A stretch of DNA of 11,841 nucleotides from CAZTEB01 sp964612735 (GCA_964612735.1 CAZTEB010000028.1:1-11841), one strand, 5' to 3'; shown: positions 1 to 7,679, counted from the stretch's first letter. Numbers and translations: made by a program. Notes: generated from the letters alone by a model not told the origin.

Positions 1-1
1 A

Positions 2-424
2 TTTGGCTATTTAGAGCAAATGGTGGCGACTAATCCAGATGTACTGAGCGTCGTAGATGTCTGGAATTCTCACTCGTACCCAAATCCTGGCTTTAGTGCT
101 GCTCCAACTAGAACAGGTCAAAATTCACTGCGTGGCTTTGAGCACGAGTTGGCTTGGTTGCAGCGACAGACAGGTAGAGACTTTCAGGTGCTGATTACAG
201 AGACTGGTTGGGAAGATAATAGGAGTACCTCTCCTTGGCTAGAATCGTACTACACCTATGCTCTCCAACATATCTGGTCAGACTCTCGCATCCTGGGGGT
301 GACGCCGTTTGTATTGCGAGGCGATCCTGGGCCGTTTAGTGGCTTTGCTTTCTTAGATAGAGAAGGTAAGCCGACGCTACAGTATCTGGCGCTTCAGAAG
401 GCGCTTAAGGCTGTGGGAGGTTAG
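2..424 (+). CDS. Glycoside-hydrolase-like TIM-barrel protein, C-terminal part (5' end outside window)
   Basis: The frame is open from base 2, so the gene starts upstream of the window; the Met at 20 is internal. The visible ~140 residues look like the last strands of a clan-A-type glycoside hydrolase (GH5/GH39-like). WNSHSYPNPGF resembles an active-site loop with His on a barrel strand. About 40 residues later, LITETGW (Glu at bases 200-202) matches the strand end that carries the catalytic nucleophile in such enzymes. The end, with GFAFLDREGKPTLQYLAL, resembles the usual last barrel strand and helix. Substrate and exact family cannot be told without the N-terminus. The stop is TAG. The last 20 bp overlap, tail to tail, the small gene on the opposite strand. 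The family call rests on motif resemblance only. Confidence 0.65.
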   Translation, partial: FGYLEQMVATNPDVLSVVDVWNSHSYPNPGFSAAPTRTGQNSLRGFEHELAWLQRQTGRDFQVLITETGWEDNRSTSPWLESYYTYALQHIWSDSRILGVTPFVLRGDPGPFSGFAFLDREGKPTLQYLALQKALKAVGG

Positions 425-617
425 TCACTAATGATTCAACCTGCGAAGCCGTCAAATAAAGATACCTCCATTCTGTTTGAAAATCTTTGAAAACATAGTG
501 CACTTGATCTTTTCCTCGGCTGTCTCTTGTTGGTCCGCTTTGTTTACTATCTATGAACTCACGCTTTGTTCCTTTAATCATGTATCTTCGACCCTGTTCT
601 AGTTTTTTTGGATGCAT
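405..617 (-). CDS. Small hypothetical protein, 70 aa
   Basis: I do not recognise this protein. It is basic and soluble-looking, with no signal peptide or membrane segment. It shows strand-like pieces (GRRYMIKG, QVHYVFKDF, WRYLYLTA) and ends with a short helix (ASQVESLV), which suggests a small beta-rich fold. A longer reading could start at 635, but the codons of that extension (AAG GAA GGA GTA) themselves form an SD sequence, GGAAGGAG, five bases before the ATG at 617. The 617 start is therefore preferred. The gene lies 53 bp downstream of the DUF2207 gene on the same strand with no terminator between them, so they may be co-transcribed. Its 3' end overlaps the glycoside-hydrolase-like gene by 20 bp. 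Confidence 0.6.
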   Translation of the reverse strand: MHPKKLEQGRRYMIKGTKREFIDSKQSGPTRDSRGKDQVHYVFKDFQTEWRYLYLTASQVESLVTNLPQP

Positions 618-630
618 TTTTACTCCTTCC
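618..630 (-). promoter_or_regulatory. Shine-Dalgarno site that fixes the start at 617
   Basis: Read on the minus strand, GGAAGGAG occupies 630-623 and is separated from the ATG at 617 by TAAAA. This is near-ideal SD spacing and argues against the upstream in-frame ATG at 635, which has no such site. Confidence 0.65.
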
Positions 631-670
631 TTCATTTTTTACTAGCTATATCACATGTTACAATCTGTTT

Positions 671-2467
671 TTACCAACTCCCTCCACCGCCACCACCCCC
701 TCCTCCACCAGAAGAACCTCCTGAGAATCCAGAGCCACCACTGGAGTATGACGAGCTAGCATTGGGGTTGTACGCTAAGCTACTGCCGACATCCTGACTG
801 AATGTGTTGGCGAAAGTATGTAGGGTGGCTGCCTGCAGTCCAGCGTCACTGAGATACTCGGGGACTTCCATGTTGAGATCTTCCATATCTCTGGTCAGCT
901 GGTCTACCACACCTAAGGCAACGGCGAACGGTAACACTTCTTCTACAAACAAGTTTTTCTCTTTGATCTCTTCGCGCCACTTGCCGTACGCGATGCTCTT
1001 TCGTAGGCCTTTGACTTGAGCGACTAGATTGGTGCCTATGGCAGTTTTTCTAGGAAGATTCCATAGGAGTAGTAGTCCTATTGGGATCTGCAGTAGTGAT
1101 AGACCTAGTGGCCACAATAACCCTGTAGTAGCTGGGTAGATGGCAGTTCCAAAGGCTAGTGGCATGAGTACCATTGCAACTGGTAGGTGGGCTAGTCGAG
1201 TGCTGGTTGGTTGTGTCTCGTAGACGTCATGCTGGATAAGCGTATCTTGCAGTTTTTTCTTTATTTTTGCTAAATCTTTGTAAAAAGTGCCTTTGAGATC
1301 AGAAACTGCCACAGTATTTCCCTTTTTAAAAAGTGCTGTGTGGAGCAATTCTTGCGCTGGAGTGAGCTTCTTTTTGCCTGCTAGTTTAGTGAAGCTGTAG
1401 TCACGTTTCTTCTTAAACCCAAATAGCGATGAACTCTCTGTGCTTGAGATGCTCAAATACTTTTTGCGAGCAAGTTCTAGGATTTCTGCGACGACGTCCT
1501 GGGTATCTACTTTGTAGTCGACCAGTACGCCAGCCTCACCAGCTGACAGTTGCTTGAAAGGTTCGTACACAAACGGTACCCGAATTCGCTCAAAGATGCC
1601 GCGTAGACGCTGTGGTTGTTTGGGATCGAGATCGTACATATTGCCTGATACAAACACCCGATCCCTCCCTTTCTTAAGCCAAAGTAAACCAAAAACCAGA
1701 GTGGGTAATGGCAAAAAGAGTAGCCAAAAGTTACCACTAAGCCACCACTGAAGTTGTTGGATAGTGCCTGGTAGTTGAAGTTGATTGTCGTCCGACAGTT
1801 GTACCGCTAGGGTGAAGTTGTGGTTGTACTCAATTGGCTTGGTGTAGTCGAATGCTGCCGAGCTAGCGTCTTCAGAAAGTGTGGAGTCGCAGTAGCCATC
1901 ATCACCACCAAAGATGCCTGAGTAGCACGTCACCCGCGTAATGGTCGCAAACTCAGATTGCACTACCGCGCTGGAGTTTCTGATCAAAACCTGCCAGCCT
2001 TCACCCGTGATGTCCCAAAAGAGCTCGAGATAGTCATCGTGCTGAGTCAAAGCATTCTCTACTGTGTACGAGATGATGTAGATGCGCTGACCAGTGAAAG
2101 TGGCGGTAGGATCGCCAATCTTTAGAACTTGATTGCCATTATCTGATTCTTGAGTAAACTGGTGTGGTTCTCCCTGCTCATCAGTGACGGATATATCAGT
2201 TATGGGCGTAGTTCTCACGAAGTTGCCATGTTGGAGTCGGGTGGGAATGTAGCGAAAGATGCCGTGTTTTCGCTGATCAGTGAAGTAGGTAATTCGTTCA
2301 GTTACTCGCAGTGAAGTGTCTTGTTGAATTTGGTACGTAGCATCAAAGTTTGAGATGTATTCTTGTGGTGGGGTTGTTTGGGCTAGTGCAACTGATGGGA
2401 TCACTGACCAGCCGAGTAATAGTGTGAAAAAAGTAATAATTACGCGGGTTTTTGAAAGTAGCTGCAC
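671..2467 (-). CDS. DUF2207 domain-containing membrane protein with poly-Gly tail
   Basis: A 598-residue envelope protein of the DUF2207 family (function unknown). Residues 1-29 look like a signal peptide ending in ALA before Gln30. Residues ~35-235 form the extracytoplasmic DUF2207 domain, with family-like segments RVTERITYFT, GIFRYIPT and LFWDITGEGW. A membrane helix lies at ~246-265, followed by a cytoplasmic part and two more hydrophobic segments at ~415-460. The near-C-terminal LPFAVALGVVDQL is typical of the family. The last ~25 residues are Gly/Ser, ending in ten Gly, then SW, as in many DUF2207 proteins. The start is GTG at 2467; an in-frame TAA lies three codons upstream (2474-2476) and there is no SD. 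A TATAAT ends six bases before the GTG, so the mRNA is probably leaderless. Confidence 0.85.
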   Translation of the reverse strand: MQLLSKTRVIITFFTLLLGWSVIPSVALAQTTPPQEYISNFDATYQIQQDTSLRVTERITYFTDQRKHGIFRYIPTRLQHGNFVRTTPITDISVTDEQGEPHQFTQESDNGNQVLKIGDPTATFTGQRIYIISYTVENALTQHDDYLELFWDITGEGWQVLIRNSSAVVQSEFATITRVTCYSGIFGGDDGYCDSTLSEDASSAAFDYTKPIEYNHNFTLAVQLSDDNQLQLPGTIQQLQWWLSGNFWLLFLPLPTLVFGLLWLKKGRDRVFVSGNMYDLDPKQPQRLRGIFERIRVPFVYEPFKQLSAGEAGVLVDYKVDTQDVVAEILELARKKYLSISSTESSSLFGFKKKRDYSFTKLAGKKKLTPAQELLHTALFKKGNTVAVSDLKGTFYKDLAKIKKKLQDTLIQHDVYETQPTSTRLAHLPVAMVLMPLAFGTAIYPATTGLLWPLGLSLLQIPIGLLLLWNLPRKTAIGTNLVAQVKGLRKSIAYGKWREEIKEKNLFVEEVLPFAVALGVVDQLTRDMEDLNMEVPEYLSDAGLQAATLHTFANTFSQDVGSSLAYNPNASSSYSSGGSGFSGGSSGGGGGGGGGGSW

Positions 2468-2502
2468 AGCATCATTATAAAGGCAAAATCTTCTCTAGTG
2501 AA
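2468..2502 (-). promoter_or_regulatory. Promoter of the DUF2207 gene (leaderless)
   Basis: A perfect -10 TATAAT lies at 2479-2474 on the minus strand. A weak -35 (TTCACT) sits 17 bases upstream. Counting the last T as -7 puts +1 on the G of the GTG start codon at 2467. Confidence 0.65.
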
Positions 2503-2552
2503 ATCATGTTCTTGACTGCTTTGTTAGAAACCAGTTGTTCTTCTCTATCTTG

Positions 2553-2626
2553 TGAGCCAGCTGGGACTCGAACCCAGGACACGCAGCTTAAGAGGCTGCT
2601 GCTCTAACCAACTGAGCTACTGGCCC
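2553..2626 (-). tRNA. tRNA-Lys (anticodon CTT)
   Basis: A complete cloverleaf can be drawn on the minus strand: acceptor GGGCCAG/CTGGCTC with one G-U pair, D stem GCTC/GAGC, anticodon stem GCAGC/GCTGC around loop CTCTTAA (anticodon CTT), T stem CTGGG/CCCAG with loop TTCGAGT, and discriminator A. The next bases read CAA, so the 3' CCA is not encoded and must be added by a nucleotidyltransferase. It lies 33 bp downstream of tRNA-Arg with no promoter visible between them, so the two are probably processed from one transcript. Confidence 0.96.
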
Positions 2627-2659
2627 TCACATTTTGATCACAGTATACGCCACACGGTG

Positions 2660-2733
<74 letters not shown>

Positions 2734-2736
2734 TAG

Positions 2737-2752
2737 AGTGGTTATTATACCA
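2737..2752 (-). promoter_or_regulatory. Extended -10 promoter for the tRNA-Arg/tRNA-Lys unit
   Basis: On the minus strand TGGTATAAT (hexamer 2749-2744) is a perfect -10 with an extended TGn motif. No good -35 is seen, which fits an extended -10 promoter. The predicted +1 at 2737 leaves a 4-nt 5' leader before the mature tRNA-Arg. Confidence 0.7.
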
Positions 2753-2780
2753 GTCTTGAGAGGAATCTTGCTAACTGTGC

Positions 2781-2813
2781 TAGACACATAAAAAAATGCG
2801 GTATACTGCAGCC
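2781..2813 (+). promoter_or_regulatory. Promoter of the broken kinase gene (leaderless)
   Basis: TATACT at 2802-2807 ends six bases before ATG 2814, putting +1 on the A of that ATG. TAGACA at 2781-2786 could be a -35, though the 15-bp spacing is short. The in-frame ATG at 2796 lies upstream of this -10 and so is unlikely to be the start. Confidence 0.6.
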
Positions 2814-3453
2814 ATGGCGCTTCACTACTACCCCTTCATAGAAAAATTCTTAAAGGCTCGCAAGCTCAGGGAGAATCTACCTGGGGTTAGTTATGATTCA
2901 TCGTTCGGCAGACCTTTCATTACTATTGCTCGAGAGCCTGGAAGTGGTGGGGCCCCGATCGCAGCCGAGGTTGCGAAAAAGCTTGGTTTCGAGCTCGTTG
3001 ATCAACAGATTATTGATGATATCGCCAAGTCTACCAAGAAGCGAGCGCAAGTCATTCGAGCGGTTGATGAGAGATATCGACCTCTGATCAACGATATGGT
3101 GCACTCATTGCTTAACACTGAGTACGTCAATGACGTTCGTTACATGCAACGTGGTTATTTTGGGCAGAGGAACTAACTTCATTACGCCGTTTGCGCAGGG
3201 ATTGCACGTAGACATCAGAGCTCCCTACGATGTCCGGGTTCATAGGGCGATGGTGTATGAAGGTCACACGAAGGAGAAGGCAGAGAAAGTGATCGCAGAC
3301 GTGACTAAAGAGCGCAGGGACTTTATCAAGCAGTTCTTACGTAAGGATGCTGATGAAATCACACAGTATGATCTAATCATTAACACCGCTTGTCTGAGCG
3401 TCCAGCAGGCTTCGGATATCATCGTGAGTAGCTTCAAAACCAAGTTTGGTTAG
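2814..3453 (+). pseudogene. Cytidylate-kinase-like protein (AAK26 family), frameshifted and internally deleted
   Basis: Two pieces in different frames together make one kinase-like protein. Piece one (2814-3176, 120 aa) carries ITIAREPGSGGAPIA, the P-loop of Cytidylate_kin2-type proteins, then KKLGFELVDQQIIDDIA, typical of the NMP-binding part. Piece two is readable from about 3140 in the next frame to TAG at 3453. It continues with NVVILGRGTNFI and APYDVRVHRAM, and ends with the family-like YDLIINTACLSVQQASDII. At the join (~3130-3145), NDVRYM runs almost straight into NVVILGRG. Relatives normally have a helix of roughly 12-16 residues there, so a deletion of 3n+2 bases fits better than a one-base shift. 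It may be a real pseudogene or an assembly error. The upstream promoter looks intact. The substrate of these small kinases is not established. Confidence 0.75.
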
Positions 3454-3480
3454 TATCTCCAACTAAGCTACACTGTTATA
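3446..3480 (+). promoter_or_regulatory. Candidate promoter of the mannosyltransferase gene (leaderless)
   Basis: TACACT at 3469-3474 ends six bases before GTG 3481, and TTGGTT at 3446-3451 lies 17 bases upstream. Each element is a partial match. The call rests mainly on the spacing being identical to the other leaderless starts in this window. It overlaps the 3' end of the kinase pseudogene. Confidence 0.45.
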
Positions 3481-4737
3481 GTGAGGCAACTTCTCAGTTT
3501 TTTTATATCTAGGCCAGCGACGCTCCATCAGCATATTCTGCGAGTGACAATCGCCGTAGTTGTATGGAAGCTACTGCTGACACTAATATTGGCTAGCTCT
3601 ACTCTATCCTATCGACCAGGACAGGAGTACACACAGCTGAGTTTTTTCACTTCAAAACAAGTTGGTCAGGCACAAGGAGGATTGCAAGCTCTTTTTGAAT
3701 CTTGGGCTAATTTTGATGGGGTTCATTACATAGCCGTTGCTACTAGGGGCTATGTTGAGGAAGCACGATTCTTACCACTCTACCCCATTTTGATCACAGT
3801 ACTATCGACTGCACTTAAGCACAGCGTTGGCCTAGTTTTCTTCACTGATGGTCAATGGCAGCTCGTCAGTGGCTGGTTGATCTCTCACGCAAGCCTGGTG
3901 GCTTTGCTGGTGCTGTTTGAGAAATGGCTTGAGCATGCTGTTGTGTCTGAACAAAAAATGGTGCTTGGTTTCAAGCTTCCGACGTTGCTGCTGCTTATTT
4001 TCCCCACGAGTTTTTTCTTTGGTAGTATCTACACGGAAAGCCTGTTTGCCCTTGTGGCGTTATGTGTGCTGTATGGGCTATATACTAGGAGGTGGTGGTT
4101 GGCAGCCGTTGGTATTATATTTGCCTCGGGACTACGAGTGGTTGGCGTAACACTATTGCTGCCATTTGGGGTGGCTTGGCTGTATCACTTTGGTAAGAGA
4201 AAGTGGAATATAGCAAGCATTCTTCATCTGGCTACAGCAATATTTGGTAGCATTAGTGTTATTTCATCATATGCTTACTTTAATTATGCAAAGTGGTTAG
4301 ATCCACTCTATTTTGTACGAGCCCACACGGAACTCGCTAATAGCCGTTCATTTGGCATCGTGAATCCAGTTCGATTAGTAGTTCGATATGGCCGAATACT
4401 TTTGGAGTTCAACACAAGTGTGTATGAATGGTGGGTGGCGTTGCTTGAGTTGGCAGCTTTGGGTTGGTTTCTAGGTGGAATGTATTTGCTGTATTACTAT
4501 CGAAAGCAAATTAAAAACTGGTGGCTGCTTGCACTTTTTTGTATTTCTTTGGCTCTCGTTCCTCTATTGAGCGGGACTTTATCGGGTTTTCCGCGCTATG
4601 TGTTAGTTCTATCACCACTATATGTCGTATATGCGATGCCAGATTTCAAATGGTATCGCACTGCACTTGTGGTGAGTTGCACTATATTGCTTGTTATTTT
4701 GACGTTAGTTTTTTCGAGAGGTTATTTTGTAGCATAA
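3481..4737 (+). CDS. PIG-V-like mannosyltransferase (GT-C fold membrane glycosyltransferase)
   Basis: A 418-residue polytopic membrane protein, about nine helices, resembling the PIG-V/COG5542 mannosyltransferases that use polyprenyl-phosphate sugar donors on the outer face of the membrane. After the first helix (~20-42) comes WANFDGVHY (75-83) with the Asp-Gly expected of the GT-C catalytic loop, then RFLPLYP (96-102). The strong family signature PTSFFFGSIYTESLF lies at 175-189, and SGFPRYVLVLSPLY at 368-381 matches the conserved late Arg segment. The start is GTG with no SD; a -10-like TACACT six bases upstream suggests leaderless translation. It follows the broken kinase by 27 bp. The acceptor is unknown; cell-surface glycan or glycolipid is the reasonable guess. 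Confidence 0.8.
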   Translation: MRQLLSFFISRPATLHQHILRVTIAVVVWKLLLTLILASSTLSYRPGQEYTQLSFFTSKQVGQAQGGLQALFESWANFDGVHYIAVATRGYVEEARFLPLYPILITVLSTALKHSVGLVFFTDGQWQLVSGWLISHASLVALLVLFEKWLEHAVVSEQKMVLGFKLPTLLLLIFPTSFFFGSIYTESLFALVALCVLYGLYTRRWWLAAVGIIFASGLRVVGVTLLLPFGVAWLYHFGKRKWNIASILHLATAIFGSISVISSYAYFNYAKWLDPLYFVRAHTELANSRSFGIVNPVRLVVRYGRILLEFNTSVYEWWVALLELAALGWFLGGMYLLYYYRKQIKNWWLLALFCISLALVPLLSGTLSGFPRYVLVLSPLYVVYAMPDFKWYRTALVVSCTILLVILTLVFSRGYFVA

Positions 4738-4742
4738 ATAGC

Positions 4743-4830
4743 TTGATGTAGGGGCAAAGATCCTGCTACTATTAAAGGAGCACAACGAGTGTTTACTTTT
4801 TAGTATGAGTGGTAGTTAGTATCAAGGGGG
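4743..4830 (+). promoter_or_regulatory. Candidate promoter and leader of the four-gene sensory operon
   Basis: The 96-bp gap contains TTGATG (4743-4748) and TACTAT (4767-4772) 18 bp apart, a moderate promoter match. It predicts +1 near 4779 and a ~55-nt leader. The leader holds a GTG four-codon ORF (4789-4803), an ATG four-codon ORF (4805-4819), and then AAGGGGG (4824-4830) three bases before the ATG at 4834. No terminator for the preceding gene is evident, so read-through is also possible. Confidence 0.35.
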
Positions 4831-4833
4831 CAT

Positions 4834-5817
4834 ATGAGCAAGTGGCTTGCAATTACATTTGGGATACTGGTGGCTTGTGCTGTATTGAGCTATGTCATAT
4901 TCCTTCGCGAAAAGTATGAGCCGGCACACATGAGGGTTAGGCTCGGCTGGGTGCACCAAGCTCAATTTGCTGGAATATATGTGGCACAAGAAAAAGGTTT
5001 TTATCAGGATGAGCAATTGACCATAGAGCTTCTTCCTTCAGACCCAGAGATTGAGCAGGCTGCTGAGTTGGCTGCCGGCGATGTTGATGTGAGCGTAATG
5101 GAGGCGCACCAGTTGTTGGCTGGCTACACTCCTGATGCGCCTATACAGGCTGTAGCGGCTATCTACCAAGTTAACCCACATTCTTTAGCTGTGCGGGCTG
5201 ACTCTGGCATAGATGGTCCTAATGATTTTGGCGGCAAGACTCTTGGTTTTTCAGGGGGGCAAAGTGAAGGTAGCGCTCTTTTCAAGACGTTTATCTCAAG
5301 TTTTGATCAAGACTCGGTTAAATATGTGGAGTTAGGATATGACACCATAGATGACTTTAAGCAAAGAAGGGCTGACATAATAGATCTCTATAGGGTAGAT
5401 CAGCCGTATTTGGCAGAGCGAGAGGGCGTGCCGCTGACAATCATTCCTTTAGAGGCATATGGATTGTCTACCTATGGTGATGTACTTACAATGTCAAAGC
5501 CGCAGACTGAAGATGAGCGATTACTTGCCACTCGATTTGTGAGAGCTACTTTAAGAGGCTGGCAGTATGCACTTGATCACCCACAAGAAGCAGTGGACAT
5601 CACCATGCAGTATGTGGAGGGAGACTACGATGACAGAAAATACCAAGAGCATATTCTGTACGAGAGTTTGCCATTGATTCGAGGCACCACGCAAAGGTTG
5701 GGTGCAATGAAGTTGCCACCATGGAGCACCCTGTACGAGTCGATGATTCGTGCTGAAGCAACGCAGGCGGAGTTTGATGTAGCGCAAGTCTATACCAATG
5801 ACTATCTCCCAAGGTAA
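4834..5817 (+). CDS. Membrane-tethered NMT1/THI5-type periplasmic binding protein
   Basis: 327 residues. Residues 5-24 are hydrophobic. LVAC at 12-15 could be read as a lipobox, but the hydrophobic run continues past the Cys, so an uncleaved anchor is equally likely. The rest is an NMT1/THI5-like type-2 binding fold. GWVHQAQFAGIYVAQEKGFY (38-57) is the hallmark first strand and helix, and is followed by AAGDVDVSV and the NPHSLAVRADSGI region. Relatives bind thiamine pyrimidine precursors, sulfonates and similar small molecules as the capture subunits of ABC importers. No permease or ATPase gene is near. Instead the gene leads an operon ending in a histidine kinase, so a ligand-sensing role is inferred. 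The ligand cannot be told from the sequence. An AAGGGGG sits just before the start codon. Confidence 0.85.
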   Translation: MSKWLAITFGILVACAVLSYVIFLREKYEPAHMRVRLGWVHQAQFAGIYVAQEKGFYQDEQLTIELLPSDPEIEQAAELAAGDVDVSVMEAHQLLAGYTPDAPIQAVAAIYQVNPHSLAVRADSGIDGPNDFGGKTLGFSGGQSEGSALFKTFISSFDQDSVKYVELGYDTIDDFKQRRADIIDLYRVDQPYLAEREGVPLTIIPLEAYGLSTYGDVLTMSKPQTEDERLLATRFVRATLRGWQYALDHPQEAVDITMQYVEGDYDDRKYQEHILYESLPLIRGTTQRLGAMKLPPWSTLYESMIRAEATQAEFDVAQVYTNDYLPR

Positions 5818-5843
5818 GATGTATCTGCAACACTAGGCTGCCC

Positions 5844-7679
5844 ATGAAACGCACATATCTTTTGCTAGTCTTGATGGTACTTATTGGTACTTTTGGATTT
5901 GCTGTTTTGGCACGCTACGTAGTTGTGCCAGTGTTATTTCAACTAGACAGCTCATTTCGCTATTCGGTAAACATACTGTCATTCGACAATTTCTATGATG
6001 AGGAAGAGAGGATGTTTTCTGGGGCTCAGAGGTCTGTTACCACATTCCTATATGCCGCACTTGAATCAGGGCCTCAGAATTCAATGCAAGTCGAAAACAC
6101 CTTTGATGTAAAAACTGTCGATGGCTCAACCATCGTGACTATTGATAGGCAGTACGCTGTAAATAAGATAACCTGGCAGCATAATCCAGAAGTTGATCCC
6201 AATCAGCGTTCTGGCTTTCTTTTTGCACCTCGTAATGTCTCTCGATGGGAGCCTTTTCCCTACTGGCATGTTAATTATGATCGTCAACTTAACATGGTTT
6301 TTGATGGCGAAGAAGTTATAGCGGGTTTACCAACATATCGCTATGTTGCTGAGTTTGGTGTTGATCAGACTGATGACTTAACCCACTTGCCAGGAGTGCC
6401 AGATGAACGGGGTGTAAATCTCGATGTGAGTTTAACGCTCTGGGTTGAGCCAGTCAGTGGCTGGCTCGTAAAGTATGAAGACAATGCCATAGCTTACTAC
6501 TACGACCAGAGCACTGGTGGTCGACTACTACCTTGGAATAAATTTAATAACAGATACTCGCAAAACAGTATTTTAGATCAGGTGCAAACTGCTCGAGCTA
6601 TGCGCTGGAGTATACTAGCTCTTGAGCTCGGACTTCCGCTCGCGATTAGCTTATCTGCTGGAGTAGTTGCTCTGGTTTGGCTTGGTCGTCGTCAAATTGC
6701 TTTCGTAGTTTTGGGTAGTGGATTGCTTGTTATGGTTGTGGTAGTTGGTTATGAACTATCATTCTTGAGGGCTGGTGATCCCCTTGTGATAGGCATCTCA
6801 CGATGGGTGCCAGAAGGAAACACCGCGTATGATGAAAATATTGATGGATTTAAAAGTGCTATAGCAGCAGCTGGGTACAGAGAGGGTCGAGATATTATCT
6901 ATCTAGAGCGAACAGCTGCTAGTGATTCACAAGCTCAGTTAGAAATTGCTCGAGAGTTTGTGGAGTCTGATGTTGATCTGGTTTATTCACTGACTACTCC
7001 CGGTACTCAAATATTGGCTGAACATATTGAGAATAAGCCAATCGTGTTTTCAGTTGTTACGTATCCTGTGGAGGCTGGATTAGTTGAGTCAATTGAAACA
7101 ACAGGAAATAATCTGACAGGAACTCGAAATTGGGTGCCTGTTACAGATCAGATGGCGATACTACATGAGCTCATTCCTACAGCTCGTAGACTAGGCTTTA
7201 TTCATCGAGATGGAGAGCTTAACTCTATTGTTCAATTGACTGAACTGCAAAAAGCAGTTGTACAGTATGGCATCGAAGTAGTTGAGATCGCTGCAGTTGA
7301 CGTAGAGGAGCTTGATGGAATTTTGGAATCCCAAAGATCGAACATTGATGTTCTTTACTCTGCTTGTGATACTCTGGTGCAAGGAGAAGCTGAGAGCACT
7401 ATCATTACATTTGCTCAAGAAAACAGCATTCCATCATTTTCGTGCAATGAATCAGGACCGAAAGCAGGCGACTTGGCAGGGTTAGTTGCTGATTTCAGGC
7501 AGATTGGACAAACTGCGGGTGAGAGAGCTAGTCTCATTCTAAGCGGTGTCTTACCATCTGCTTTACCAGTGACAACAGTGGTACGACCACATCTTTATGT
7601 TAATCAAGCTACGGCAGATGCTTTAGGTATTGTGGTTCCACAGGAGATCTTGATTCAAGCTGAGGAGATATACCAATGA
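5844..7679 (+). CDS. DUF3068/PorA-like ectodomain fused to an ABC_sub_bind (TrpX-type) binding protein
   Basis: 611 residues in two parts. Part one: a membrane helix (~5-30), then an extracytoplasmic domain (~35-250) resembling the DUF3068/PorA-like family known mainly from Actinobacteria. It has Asp/Arg strand repeats, FPYWHVNYDRQL and GEEVIAGLPTYRYVAEF. A helix pair follows at ~257-280 and ~286-304 with a GRRQ turn, predicted cytoplasmic. Part two (~313-605) is a type-1 binding fold of the ABC_sub_bind/TrpX kind: PLVIGISRWVPEG, SDVDLVYSLTTPGTQI, KPIVFSVVTYPVEAGLV, then NNLTGTR. Both ectodomains would face outside. The gene lies 26 bp after the NMT1-type gene with only a weak AGG before the start. 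Its TGA stop overlaps the next ATG and is followed at once by TAA. No transporter partner is present. The DUF3068 assignment is the weaker of the two. Confidence 0.75.
   Translation: MKRTYLLLVLMVLIGTFGFAVLARYVVVPVLFQLDSSFRYSVNILSFDNFYDEEERMFSGAQRSVTTFLYAALESGPQNSMQVENTFDVKTVDGSTIVTIDRQYAVNKITWQHNPEVDPNQRSGFLFAPRNVSRWEPFPYWHVNYDRQLNMVFDGEEVIAGLPTYRYVAEFGVDQTDDLTHLPGVPDERGVNLDVSLTLWVEPVSGWLVKYEDNAIAYYYDQSTGGRLLPWNKFNNRYSQNSILDQVQTARAMRWSILALELGLPLAISLSAGVVALVWLGRRQIAFVVLGSGLLVMVVVVGYELSFLRAGDPLVIGISRWVPEGNTAYDENIDGFKSAIAAAGYREGRDIIYLERTAASDSQAQLEIAREFVESDVDLVYSLTTPGTQILAEHIENKPIVFSVVTYPVEAGLVESIETTGNNLTGTRNWVPVTDQMAILHELIPTARRLGFIHRDGELNSIVQLTELQKAVVQYGIEVVEIAAVDVEELDGILESQRSNIDVLYSACDTLVQGEAESTIITFAQENSIPSFSCNESGPKAGDLAGLVADFRQIGQTAGERASLILSGVLPSALPVTTVVRPHLYVNQATADALGIVVPQEILIQAEEIYQ
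7661..7675 (+). promoter_or_regulatory. Shine-Dalgarno site for the six-helix membrane gene
   Basis: GAGGAG lies about eight bases before the ATG at 7676, inside the end of the preceding coding region. With the ATGA overlap of start and stop it supports translational coupling of the two genes. Confidence 0.6.

Noticed and set aside
618..635. ATG at 635 as the start of the small minus-strand gene
   Set aside because: The six extra codons are themselves the SD sequence for the ATG at 617, so the longer form is unlikely.
612..797. Proline-rich frame on the + strand (nine Pro in a row)
   Set aside because: It is the exact antisense of the Gly-rich tail of the DUF2207 gene; no start signal and no independent support.
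2796..2813. ATG at 2796 as start of the kinase gene
   Set aside because: It lies before the TATACT -10 element that fits a transcript beginning at 2814; the extra six residues are not family-like.
3120..3180. Programmed ribosomal frameshift in the kinase gene
   Set aside because: No slippery heptamer or following structure is seen, and residues expected between the halves are missing, so a shift alone would not restore the normal protein.
3130..3453. Independent gene starting at ATG 3130
   Set aside because: Its first residues are out-of-frame translation of the upstream half; family resemblance begins only at NVVILGRG and it lacks the P-loop.
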